This document shows, piece by piece, positions 8,063-16,800 of a stretch of 51,870 bases of DNA (positions within the stretch are counted from its first letter, which is position 1; every line of letters begins with the position of its first letter). Origin of the DNA: Streptomyces netropsis (GTDB taxonomy: Bacteria; Actinomycetota; Actinomycetes; Streptomycetales; Streptomycetaceae); contig NZ_JACHJG010000023.1 in the NCBI RefSeq assembly GCF_014203545.1, positions 1 to 51,870 of the forward strand, in the 5' to 3' direction. Both the position numbers and the translations under genes were made by a program. The notes beneath the pieces are model-generated. The model was not told the DNA's origin. It was given only the letters and a program-made list of their open reading frames with translations, and did not search any database.

Positions 8063-8359
8063 GTGTCTGGCCGGACGCATGCCCGCGCATGCCCTGAGCG
8101 CACCTGTGTGGGGTGCCGGGAGCGAGCGGCCAAGGGCGATCTGCTGCGGATCGTGGTGAACGAGGGCGCTTGCGTCCCCGATCCTCGCGGTACGCTGCCC
8201 GGCCGGGGTGCCTCCGTGCATCCCACACTGGTCTGCCTCGACCTGGCGGTCCGCCGCCGGGCGTTCTCCCGGGCCTTCAAAAGCCAGGGACCGTTCGATA
8301 CCTCGGCGCTTCGGCACTACGTCGATCAGGCCGAGCGGCACCGCCAGGCAACACCGTAA
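8063..8359 (+). CDS. ylxR: YlxR family RNA-binding protein
   Basis: A 98-residue protein of the YlxR (DUF448) family, almost always encoded between nusA and infB. The signature PERTCVGCRERAAKGDLLRIV (residues 10-30) contains the conserved C-V-G-C-R. It is followed by DPRGTLPGRGASVHP, matching the conserved GRGAY/W segment. It probably binds RNA, and a role with RNase P has been reported for a homologue. The GTG start has GGGGAGG at about 8044-8050. Gene context and motif make the call secure. Confidence 0.92.
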   Translation: MSGRTHARACPERTCVGCRERAAKGDLLRIVVNEGACVPDPRGTLPGRGASVHPTLVCLDLAVRRRAFSRAFKSQGPFDTSALRHYVDQAERHRQATP

Positions 8360-8421
8360 GAAGAACGGCACGGGAAACCGTGCGGTCAGGTACCTCGCGA
8401 GTTGGAAGTAGGTCGAGATTG

Positions 8422-8466
8422 CGATGAGCACTCGATGAGTACGCGATGAGTACGCCCATGAAGTAG
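8422..8466 (+). repeat. Three 11-base tandem units forming overlapping micro-ORFs before infB
   Basis: An 11-base unit, CGATGAGTACG or near variant, occurs three times at 8422-8432, 8433-8443 and 8444-8454. Each unit contains ATG, and each stop TGA overlaps the next ATG (ATGA). The result is a chain of tiny open frames: MSTR (8424-8438), MSTR (8435-8449) and MSTPMK (8446-8466, ending TAG). GGAAG at 8404-8408 is a weak possible ribosome site for the first. The chain ends 5 bases before the infB leader hairpin. Confidence 0.6.
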
Positions 8467-8470
8467 CGAC

Positions 8471-8522
8471 GGTCCGGTGGACAACCCGGACCTAGAAGGA
8501 GCGAAGTGGCTAAGGTCCGGGT
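8471..8522 (+). promoter_or_regulatory. Mutually exclusive hairpins around the infB ribosome binding site
   Basis: GGTCCGG (8471-8477) can pair with CCGGACC (8486-8492), leaving the Shine-Dalgarno GAAGGAG (8495-8501) free. The same central strand can instead pair downstream: ACCCGGACCT (8484-8493) is perfectly complementary to AGGTCCGGGT (8513-8522). This longer 10-bp stem encloses the ribosome site and the GTG start (8506) in a 19-base loop. The layout is that of a translational switch or autoregulatory element, but no ligand or factor is shown by the sequence. Confidence 0.55.
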
Positions 8523-11500
8523 ATACGAACTCGCCAAGGAGTTCGGTGTTGAGAGCAAGGTCGTCATGGCCAAGCTCCAAGAACTTGGTGAATTCGTCCG
8601 TTCGGCGTCCTCGACGATCGAGGCGCCTGTAGTCCGCAAGTTGACTGACGCTTTGCAGGGGCCCGGCGGCAACGCCGGCAAGTCCGCTGCCAAGCCCGCG
8701 GCGCCGCGCAAGGCCGCGCCCGCGAAGCCGGGTGCCCCCACTCCGGGTGCCCCGGCCCGTCCCGCTGCCCCGGCTCCCAAGCCGGCCGCGGAGGCGCCCG
8801 CAACCCCCAAGCCCGCAGGTGGCGCGCCGACCCCCGGCCCGCGCCCGGGTCCGAAGCCCGCCCCGGCGGCTCCGGCCAAGCCCGCGCCGGTCACCCCGGT
8901 GCCCGCCGCGGAGTTCTCCGCGCCGGCCCCGGCCCAGCCGAGCCAGCAGGCCCCCTCCGGTCCGCGCCCCGGCGCCACCCCCGGCCCGCGTCCGGCCCGT
9001 CCGGCGCCCGCCGGTCGTGACGGCGGTCAGCGGGAAGGCGGCCGCCCCGAGCGTGCCCCCCGTCCGCAGGGCCAGGGTGCCCCGCGTCCCGGTGGCGCCC
9101 GTCCGGCCGGTCCCCGTCCGGGCAACAACCCCTTCACCTCCGGTGGCTCCACCGGCATGGCCCGCCCGCAGGCCCCCCGTCCCGGTGGCGCCCCGCGTCC
9201 CGGCGGCGACCGGCCCGGCCCCGGCGGTCCCCGTCCGCAGGGCGGTCCCGGTGGTGCTCCGCGTCCCCAGGGTCAGGGCGGCGCCCGTCCGACCCCCGGT
9301 GGCATGCCTCGTCCGCAGGGCGGTCCCGGTGGCGCTCCGCGTCCCGGTGGCGCTCCCGCGGGCAACCGCCCGAACCCGGGCATGATGCCGCAGCGTCCGG
9401 CTGCCGGCCCGCGTCCGGGCCCCGGTGGCGGCGGTCGCGGTCCCGGCGGCGGCGCGGGTCGTCCCGGCGGTGCCGGTCGTCCCGGCGGCGGCGGCTTCGC
9501 CGGCCGTCCGGCCGGTCCCGGTGGCGGCGGTCGTCCCGGTGGCGGCGGCGGCTTCGCCGGTCGTCCCGGTGGCGGTGGCGCTCCCGGTGGTGGCGGCGGC
9601 TTCGGCGGTCGTCCCGGCTTCGGCGGTCGCCCCGGCGGCCCCGGTGCCCGTGGTGGCACGCAGGGTGCGTTCGGCCGTCCCGGCGGTCCGGCGCGTCGTG
9701 GTCGCAAGTCGAAGCGGCAGAGGCGCCAGGAGTACGAGGCCATGCAGGCCCCGTCCGTCGGCGGCGTGATGCTGCCCCGCGGTGGCGGCGAGACCATTCG
9801 CCTGTCCCGTGGTGCCTCCCTCACCGACTTCGCGGAGAAGATCGGCGCCAACCCGGCGTCGCTCGTCGCCGTGATGATGAACCTCGGCGAGATGGTCACC
9901 GCGACCCAGTCGGTGTCCGACGAGACGCTGACGCTCCTCGGCGACGAGATGAACTACCAGGTTCAGATCGTCAGCCCCGAGGAGGAGGACCGCGAGCTGC
10001 TCGAGTCGTTCTCCATCGAGTTCGGTGAGAACGAGGGCGGCGAGGAGATGCTCGTCTCCCGTCCGCCGGTCGTGACCGTCATGGGTCACGTCGACCACGG
10101 TAAGACCCGACTGCTGGACGCCATCCGCAAGACGAACGTCGTTGCGGGCGAGGCCGGCGGTATCACGCAGCACATCGGTGCGTACCAGGTCGCCACCGAG
10201 GTCAACGGCGAAGAGCGCGCCATCACCTTCATCGACACCCCGGGTCACGAGGCGTTCACCGCCATGCGTGCCCGTGGTGCCAAGTCGACCGACATCGCGA
10301 TCCTCGTGGTGGCGGCCAACGACGGTGTCATGCCGCAGACGATCGAGGCGCTGAACCACGCCAAGGCGGCCGACGTGCCGATCGTGGTCGCGGTCAACAA
10401 GATCGACGTCGAGGGTGCCGACCCGACCAAGGTGCGCGGTCAGCTCACCGAGTTCGGTCTGGTGGCCGAGGAGTACGGCGGCGACACCATGTTCGTCGAC
10501 ATCTCCGCCAAGCAGGGTCTGAACATCGACTCCCTGCTGGAGGCCGTGGTCCTCACCGCGGACGCCTCGCTCGACCTGCGCGCCAACGCGGAGCAGGACG
10601 CGCAGGGTATTGCGATCGAAGCCCACCTCGACCGTGGTCGCGGCGCCGTGGCCACCGTGCTCGTCCAGCGCGGTACCCTCCGCGTCGGTGACACGATGGT
10701 CGCCGGTGACGCCTACGGCCGTGTCCGCGCGATGCTCGACGACAAGGGCCAGAACGTGGAAGAGGCGGGTCCCTCGACCCCGGTCCTCGTCCTCGGTCTG
10801 ACCAACGTCCCGGGCGCCGGCGACAACTTCCTCGTCGTCGACGAGGACCGCACGGCTCGCCAGATCGCCGAGAAGCGCGCTGCGCGTGAGCGCAACGCCG
10901 CCTTCGCCAAGCGCACCCGCCGGGTGTCCCTCGAGGACCTCGACAAGGTGCTCAAGGCCGGTCTGGTCCAGGATCTCAACATCATCATCAAGGGCGACGC
11001 GTCCGGTTCGGTGGAGGCTCTCGAGTCCTCGCTGCTCCAGCTCGACGTCGGCGAAGAGGTCGAGATCCGCGTGCTGCACCGCGGTGTGGGTGCGGTCACC
11101 GAGTCGGACATCAACCTGGCGACCGGCTCCGACGCCATCGTCATCGGCTTCAACGTCCGCGCCGAGGGCCGTGCCACGCAGATGGCCGAGCGCGAGGGCG
11201 TCGACGTCCGCTACTACTCGGTCATCTACCAGGCGATCGAGGAGATCGAGGCGGCCCTCAAGGGCATGCTGAAGCCGGAGTACGAAGAGGTCGAGCTCGG
11301 TACGGCGGAGATCCGCGAGATCTACCGCTCGTCCAAGCTGGGCAACATCGCGGGTGTTCTCATCCGCTCCGGCGAGGTCAAGCGCAACACCAAGGCGCGC
11401 CTCATCCGCGACGGCAAGGTCATCGCGGAGGACCTCACGATCCAGGGTCTGCGCCGCTTCAAGGACGACGTCACCGAGATCCGCGAAGGCTACGAGGGCG

Positions 11501-11583
11501 GTATCAACCTCGGAAACTTCAACGACATCAAGATCGACGACGTCATCGCGACGTACGAGATGCGCGAGAAGCCGCGCGGCTGA
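8506..11583 (+). CDS. infB: Translation initiation factor IF-2
   Basis: A 1025-residue IF-2, the GTPase that places initiator tRNA on the 30S subunit and promotes subunit joining. The first about 50 residues (MAKVRVYELAKEFGVESKVVM) form the IF2N helical domain. Residues about 50-400 are a Pro/Ala then Gly/Pro/Arg-rich low-complexity region typical of Streptomyces IF-2. A second IF2N-like part precedes the G domain. The G domain has G1 GHVDHGKT near residue 527, then DTPGHEAF, NKID and SAK, and domains II-IV end in GYEGGINLGNFNDIKIDDVI. GAAGGAG at 8495 precedes the GTG start. Ordinary apart from its long low-complexity segment. Confidence 0.97.
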   Translation: MAKVRVYELAKEFGVESKVVMAKLQELGEFVRSASSTIEAPVVRKLTDALQGPGGNAGKSAAKPAAPRKAAPAKPGAPTPGAPARPAAPAPKPAAEAPATPKPAGGAPTPGPRPGPKPAPAAPAKPAPVTPVPAAEFSAPAPAQPSQQAPSGPRPGATPGPRPARPAPAGRDGGQREGGRPERAPRPQGQGAPRPGGARPAGPRPGNNPFTSGGSTGMARPQAPRPGGAPRPGGDRPGPGGPRPQGGPGGAPRPQGQGGARPTPGGMPRPQGGPGGAPRPGGAPAGNRPNPGMMPQRPAAGPRPGPGGGGRGPGGGAGRPGGAGRPGGGGFAGRPAGPGGGGRPGGGGGFAGRPGGGGAPGGGGGFGGRPGFGGRPGGPGARGGTQGAFGRPGGPARRGRKSKRQRRQEYEAMQAPSVGGVMLPRGGGETIRLSRGASLTDFAEKIGANPASLVAVMMNLGEMVTATQSVSDETLTLLGDEMNYQVQIVSPEEEDRELLESFSIEFGENEGGEEMLVSRPPVVTVMGHVDHGKTRLLDAIRKTNVVAGEAGGITQHIGAYQVATEVNGEERAITFIDTPGHEAFTAMRARGAKSTDIAILVVAANDGVMPQTIEALNHAKAADVPIVVAVNKIDVEGADPTKVRGQLTEFGLVAEEYGGDTMFVDISAKQGLNIDSLLEAVVLTADASLDLRANAEQDAQGIAIEAHLDRGRGAVATVLVQRGTLRVGDTMVAGDAYGRVRAMLDDKGQNVEEAGPSTPVLVLGLTNVPGAGDNFLVVDEDRTARQIAEKRAARERNAAFAKRTRRVSLEDLDKVLKAGLVQDLNIIIKGDASGSVEALESSLLQLDVGEEVEIRVLHRGVGAVTESDINLATGSDAIVIGFNVRAEGRATQMAEREGVDVRYYSVIYQAIEEIEAALKGMLKPEYEEVELGTAEIREIYRSSKLGNIAGVLIRSGEVKRNTKARLIRDGKVIAEDLTIQGLRRFKDDVTEIREGYEGGINLGNFNDIKIDDVIATYEMREKPRG

Positions 11584-11600
11584 TCTGCGTAGAACGATTC

Positions 11601-11637
11601 GGGGCCGGTCGGCGGATTATTTCCGTCGATCGGCCCC
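11601..11637 (+). terminator. Hairpin terminator after infB
   Basis: Bases 11601-11616 pair with 11622-11637 to form a 16-bp stem with two G-T wobbles and a TTATT loop. It starts 18 bases after the infB stop. The following sequence is not T-rich. Transcription of DUF503-rbfA-truB may read through or start afresh downstream. Confidence 0.7.
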
Positions 11638-11699
11638 GGCCGTTGCATGTACGGTTCTAAGAGCTCGTACAAGCAGACACAGACACACCTCACGCCTCC

Positions 11700-11716
11700 C
11701 GGGTGGGCTTCACCCG
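11700..11716 (+). promoter_or_regulatory. Small hairpin just upstream of the DUF503 start
   Basis: CGGGTG (11700-11705) and CACCCG (11711-11716) form a 6-bp stem with a GGCTT loop, ending 6 bases before the ATG at 11723. This is where a ribosome binding site would normally be, and no Shine-Dalgarno is visible there. Confidence 0.35.
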
Positions 11717-11722
11717 TCACGC

Positions 11723-12016
11723 ATGTATGTAGGGACTCTGTCCTTCGACCTCCTCCTCGGCGACGTCCGGTCGCTGAAGGAGAAGCGCTCCGTCGTCCGT
11801 CCGATCGTCGCCGAGCTGCACCGCAAGTACGCGGTGAGCGTGGCGGAGGTCGGCGACCAGGACCTTCACCGCAGAGCCGAGATAGGCCTGGCGGCGGTCT
11901 CGGGGGACGCGGCGCACCTCACGGACGTTCTGGACCGCTGCGAGCGACTCGTCGCCGGGCGGCCGGAAGTGGAACTGCTGTCGGTGAGACGGCGGATCCA
12001 CGGCGACGACGACTGA
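11723..12016 (+). CDS. DUF503 family protein
   Basis: A 97-residue DUF503 (YlxP-like) protein. MYVGTLSFDLLLGDVRSLKEKRSVVRPIV is the family's hallmark N-terminus, and YAVSVAEVGDQDLHRRAEIGLAAVSGDA is the second conserved block. The family is linked by gene position to infB and rbfA and may take part in ribosome assembly, but its biochemical activity is not established. ATG at 11723 is the only start that gives the family N-terminus. It is 31 bases upstream of rbfA. Confidence 0.88.
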   Translation: MYVGTLSFDLLLGDVRSLKEKRSVVRPIVAELHRKYAVSVAEVGDQDLHRRAEIGLAAVSGDAAHLTDVLDRCERLVAGRPEVELLSVRRRIHGDDD

Positions 12017-12047
12017 TGACTGAACCGAAGAAGAAAGAAGTAGGCGC

Positions 12048-12533
12048 ATGACCGACAACGCGCGGGCGCGCAAACTGGCCGACCGCATCCGGGTGATCAT
12101 TGCGGAGACCCTCCAGCGCCGGATCAAGGACCCGCGGCTCGGCTATGTGACCATCACCGACACCCGGGTCACGGGCGATCTGCAGCAGGCCACCGTGTTC
12201 TACACGGTCTACGGCGACGACGAGGAGCGGGCCGCCTCGGCGGCCGCGCTGGAGAGCGCCAAGGGCATCCTGCGCTCCACGGTCGGCCGGGAGACCGGGG
12301 TCCGCTTCACCCCGACCCTGACCTTCGTCCCGGACGCCCTGCCGGACAACGCCCGGACCATCGACGACCTGCTCGCCAAGGCCAAGGCCAAGGACGCGGA
12401 GGTCCGCGAGGTGTCCTCGGGCGCCCAGTACGCCGGTGACGCGGACCCGTACCGCAAGCCGGGCGAGGACGAGGACGGCGTCGACGACGCCGGTTCGGAC
12501 GGCTCGGACAGCAAGGGCGCAGCCTCCGAATGA
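12048..12533 (+). CDS. rbfA: Ribosome-binding factor A
   Basis: A 161-residue RbfA, a 30S maturation and cold-adaptation factor with a KH-like fold. The N-terminus NARARKLADRIRVIIAETLQRRIKDPRLGYVTITDTRVTGDL is diagnostic. The motif LRSTVGRETGVRFTPTLTFVPD (about residues 75-100) is the conserved second half. The last 40 residues are an acidic disordered tail (GEDEDGVDDAGSDGSDS), common in actinobacteria. The stop overlaps the truB start by the four bases ATGA, pointing to coupled translation. Confidence 0.95.
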   Translation: MTDNARARKLADRIRVIIAETLQRRIKDPRLGYVTITDTRVTGDLQQATVFYTVYGDDEERAASAAALESAKGILRSTVGRETGVRFTPTLTFVPDALPDNARTIDDLLAKAKAKDAEVREVSSGAQYAGDADPYRKPGEDEDGVDDAGSDGSDSKGAASE

Positions 12534-13573
12534 ACCACCAGGCACCAAGCGAGCGCCCCGCGGTGACCCCGGCGGCCGACGCGAGCGTCGAGCCCGCCGC
12601 CGAGGTCGCCCCGGCCGCCCCGGCCGCGGAGCCCAAGGGCACCGCGGCCCGGCCGGAGCGTCCGAAGGCGAAGGGACCGCGCGTGGTCTGCCCGGACGGC
12701 CTGGTCATCGTCGACAAGCCGGCCGGTTTCACCTCGCACGACGTCGTCGCCAAGATGCGCGGCATCGCGCGGACCCGGAAGGTCGGTCACGCCGGGACCC
12801 TCGACCCGATGGCGACCGGTGTGCTCGTCCTCGGCGTCGAGCGGGCGACCAAGCTGCTCGGTCACCTCGCGCTGACCGAGAAGGAGTACGTGGCCACCAT
12901 CCGGCTCGGGCAGAACACCGTGACGGATGACGCCGAGGGCGAGATCACCTCGTCCGCCGACGCCTCCGGGGTCACCCGCGAGGCGATCGACGCCGGGGTC
13001 GCCAAGCTCAGCGGAAAGATCATGCAGGTCCCGTCGAAGGTCAGCGCGATCAAGATCGACGGCAAGCGGTCGTACGCCCGGGCCCGCGAGGGCGAGGACT
13101 TCGAGATCCCGGCCCGGCCGGTGACGGTCTCCTCCTTCGCCGTGCACGCCGTGCACCCGGCCGAGGCGGCGGACGGCACCCCGGTGCAGGACCTGCTCGT
13201 CTCCGTCGTCTGCTCGTCGGGGACGTACGTCCGCGCCCTCGCACGCGACCTGGGTGCCGACACCGGCGTCGGCGGCCACCTCACGGCGCTGCGCCGCACC
13301 CGTGTCGGCCCGTACGCGCTGGGCGAGGCCCGCACGCTGGACCAGCTCCAGGAGGAGCTGACCGTCATGCCGGTCGCCGACGCGGCCGCCGCGGCGTTCC
13401 AGCGCTGGGACGTGAACGAGGAGCAGGCCCGCCTGCTCGGCAACGGCGTCCGGATCAAGGTCCCGCTCTTCGACACCACGGGGCCGATCGCGGTCTTCGG
13501 CCCGGACGGCCGCTTCCTGGTGCTGGTCGAGAACCAGGGCGGCAAGGCGAAGAGCCTCGCGGTCTTCGGCTGA
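12530..13573 (+). CDS. truB: tRNA pseudouridine-55 synthase
   Basis: A 347-residue TruB that converts U55 of tRNAs to pseudouridine. The catalytic motif GHAGTLDPMATGVLVLG (about residues 85-101) contains the active-site Asp, and the preceding LVIVDKPAGFTSHDVVAKMRG is conserved. A KRSYARAREGE segment and the SGTYVRALARDLG motif follow. The C-terminal about 60 residues (VFGPDGRFLVLVENQGGKAKSLAVFG) form the actinobacterial TruB C-terminal domain. The first 55 residues are an Ala/Pro/Glu-rich extension. I kept that start because ATGA overlaps the rbfA stop. A later start close to VCPDGLVIVDKP cannot be excluded. Confidence 0.95.
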   Translation: MNHQAPSERPAVTPAADASVEPAAEVAPAAPAAEPKGTAARPERPKAKGPRVVCPDGLVIVDKPAGFTSHDVVAKMRGIARTRKVGHAGTLDPMATGVLVLGVERATKLLGHLALTEKEYVATIRLGQNTVTDDAEGEITSSADASGVTREAIDAGVAKLSGKIMQVPSKVSAIKIDGKRSYARAREGEDFEIPARPVTVSSFAVHAVHPAEAADGTPVQDLLVSVVCSSGTYVRALARDLGADTGVGGHLTALRRTRVGPYALGEARTLDQLQEELTVMPVADAAAAAFQRWDVNEEQARLLGNGVRIKVPLFDTTGPIAVFGPDGRFLVLVENQGGKAKSLAVFG

Positions 13574-13603
13574 CCTTTCGGCCCGGGCCGGGAATCCGGC
13601 TCT

Positions 13604-13638
13604 GACAGAGGGTGGGCGCACGGCGCCCGCCCTCTGTC
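13604..13638 (+). terminator. Strong hairpin terminator after truB
   Basis: GACAGAGGGTGGGCG (13604-13618) pairs with 13624-13638 over 15 bp with one T-G wobble and a 5-base loop, followed by TCGTTTT. This closes the rimP-to-truB operon. Confidence 0.85.
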
Positions 13639-13841
13639 TCGTTTTCGGCGCCGTCGTCGCGCACCACGCGATACCCCTCCGCTGCCGTCTATCCATCCCG
13701 TACCGCGGATTCACCCCAATGGGCAGGCGCTCGGAGTGAACAACGGGGGTGGAAGGGGGCGCGTTCGGTCTGTGATCTGTCCTGCCGATCATCCGCTGCC
13801 TACGGTCGGAACGAACCGGCATGGCGGGGAGGTATCGGCGG

Positions 13842-16800
13842 ATGAGTGTGCGGCGGGCCGATGCGGACGAATCGTTGGTGCGTATCCGCGATCTCGCCGG
13901 GCGGCCGCGCGGCACGGGTTTCGTGGCCGACGACCGCGGCACCGTGATCACCAGCCATGAGGCCGTCGACGGCCTGGCCCGTCTGGTGCTGCACGCGCCG
14001 GGCGAGCGCACGTGCCTCGTCGGCGTCGAGGCGGTCACCCCCCTGCCCGGCTCGGACCTCGCCCTCGTGCGTACCGAGGGCCTCTGCGTGCCGCCGCTGC
14101 CGGTCGCGGGCGCCGAGTGCGTCGAAGGCGGCGCGAAGGTCCGGCTGAGGGCGGGCCGCTGGCAGACCGCCCAGGTCATCGGCGACGCCTTGGTGATCTA
14201 CACCGCGACCGACCGCTTCCATCTGCTCGGCGCCGCGCTGGAGCTGTCCCTCGGCGAGCGCGACGGCCTGCGGCTCGGCGAGGAGGCGACGGGCGGTCCC
14301 GTCATCGACGCCCGGACCGGTGCGGTCGTCGCCGTCCTCGGTACCGCGCTCCACACCGAACAACGGGCCGGCGGCTTCGCCATCCCCCTGCGCGCCGCCG
14401 CCGCGACCGCCCCGGACGGACCCCTGGCCGAACTCCTCGAGCGCAACGCGGCCACGGTCCCCGCGTACGGCCCGGAACTCAATCTCGCGGGCGGCCTCCA
14501 GCTCACGGCGACCTCCCTCGGCCCGGCCACGACCTCACTCGCGTGGAGCGAGCCCGTGGAACGTCCGGAGGTGCAGAGGGAGTTCGCGCGGTTCCTCAGC
14601 GATGACGACGACGCTGCCGCGAGCGAAGGCACCGGCGAGGCGAACGACGGCGTCGACGCGGGTCACGGCGAGCACGGCGAGGGCTCGGCGTCGTCGTCCG
14701 GAGGTTCCGGGGACGGCGGCCGGTGCGGTGGCGGGTCGGGGGACTCCTCGAACAGCGAGCAGGGTGGTTGCCACTGCGATGGTGGAGACGGCCGGGCCGA
14801 CGGTCCGGCGCCGGAAGCCGGCGGGACCCGCTGTGGTGACGGCCCCGAGCCGGACGACGACCCGTCGGGCCATCACTGTGCGGGGCCGCGAAGCCGCAAG
14901 GCAAGCGTGCTGGGGCTGGTCGGGGACCCCGGGACCGGGCGTACGACCGAGCTGGGGGCGCTCGCCGGGCGGCGGGCGCGGGGGGACGAGCCCGCACCGA
15001 CCGTGTGGCTGCGCGGCGCGGACCTGCGGGTCGGGGACGAGAGCGTCCGGGACGCCGTCGCGCGGGTCCTGGAGACCGCCGGACGGATCGTCACCGCCTC
15101 GGCGGGCGCCGACGGCACCGTGGGGGACCCCACCGACGCCACCCCGGAGGCCGTCGCGGAGATGGCGCACCGCGTGGGCCGCCCGCTGCTCGTCCTCCTC
15201 GACGGCCCCGAGGAGATGCCGCCCGGCCTCGCCCACGCCCTCGCCGGCTGGACGGCCGCGACCGCCGGCTGGCTGGAGAAGACGGCCACCCGGATGATCG
15301 TCGCCTGCCGCCCGGAGCACTGGGAGAGCGCCGGTGCCCTCTTCCCGCCCGCCGCGCTGCACGTGCCGTCGCCCGCGTCCCACCCCCGCGCGCTGCCGCC
15401 CTGCGTCCTGCTCACCGACCTCGCGCCCGGGCAGGCCGCCGAGGCCCGCGCCGCCTACGCCCTCGCCCCCGACGCGGTCTCCCCGGCGGACGCCTGCCAC
15501 CCCCTCGCCCTGCGGCTGCTGGCGGAGGTCCAGGCCGCGCTCCCGGACGGCCGGGTGCGCGGCGGCCCCGAGGACCGGGCCCCCGACCGGTGGGACGTCT
15601 TCTCCGCCTACCTCGATCTGGTCTGCCTGCGGATCGCCGTCCGGCTGGCCGCCGCGCGCACACCGCCGCCGCGCGGTGCGGCCGTGCGGCGGCTCGCCAC
15701 CCGCGTCGCCGGGCAGGTGCACGAGGCCGCGAGGCGGTGCCTGGGGCCGGGTCAGGGGGAGCTGGAGCGGGAGGCCTTCGAGGAGCTGTTCCCCTGGCGC
15801 ACGGGCTGGGCCTCCGCCGTGCTCACCGAGGGCCTGCTCGTACCGGCCGGCGCGGGCTACCGCTTCGCGCACGAGGAGTTCTCCGACTGGCTCCAGGGGG
15901 CGCACCTCGACCTCGACACCGCCCTGCACGCCCTGGTCCACCACTGGTACGAGCCCGAGGGCGCACCCGGCCGGGCCGCCGCCCGGCTGCCGTCCCGGCG
16001 GGAGGAGGAGTCCGACCGGACACCGGCGGCCCGCCGCCGCACCCGGCGCGGCGGCGACGCCGGGCGGAAGCCGTCCCGGCCCCTCCCCGTTCCGCGCCAC
16101 CGCATCGGCCCGGTCCTCCAGTCGCTGTTCCTCCTCGCACGGCGCTCGGGCCCCGCCGAGCTCGCCCGCCGCCTCAGCGCGCTGGTCCACGCCGTCGAGA
16201 CCCTCCCGGTCCGGTCCCTGCCCGCCCCCGAGGAGGAAGGGGCCGAGCCGGACGCCGGGGCGCCGGCGGCGGACACGATGCCGACCGGCGGTGAGGAAGC
16301 GCCCCGGACCGTCCCCGACCCCGTCTGGTGGGCCGCGCATCTGCTCGGCGAGGCGTTGCTGCGCGTACCGGACGCCACGCCCTACCTCGACGTCCTGCGG
16401 CTGCTCGCCGAGCGCGTCACCGCCCGCTCCCTGGCCCACGGCGGCTTCGACGGCGGGGCCACCCGCACCTTCGGCGGCCTCGCGGAATTCGGACCGTGGT
16501 TCTGGCTCCGGCTGCCGCTCGGCGCCGCCGACCGCCTCGAACTGCTGCGCGTCCTGATCCCCGCCGACGGGCCGCCCCCCGGCACGGCCGCCGCCCCGCA
16601 GCGCCCCTCGCCGCAGCCGGACCGCTTCCTGACCGCCGTGGCGACCGTGCTCACCGAGGACCCCTGCACGGCGCAGCCGCTCCTGTGCCAGTGGTTCGGT
16701 GACGACCGCCCCCTCCAGACCACGCCGGACGGCGGCGCCCCCTGCTTCGGAGTGCGCCCCACCGTCTCCGCCGCCGCCCAGGCCCTCCTGCACACCCACC

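Noticed and set aside
8386..11079. 897-codon minus-strand open frame opposite infB
   Set aside because: Its product is Thr/Gly/Ala/Arg-rich without domains and it is antisense to the infB coding sequence; GC-rich codon bias opens such frames.
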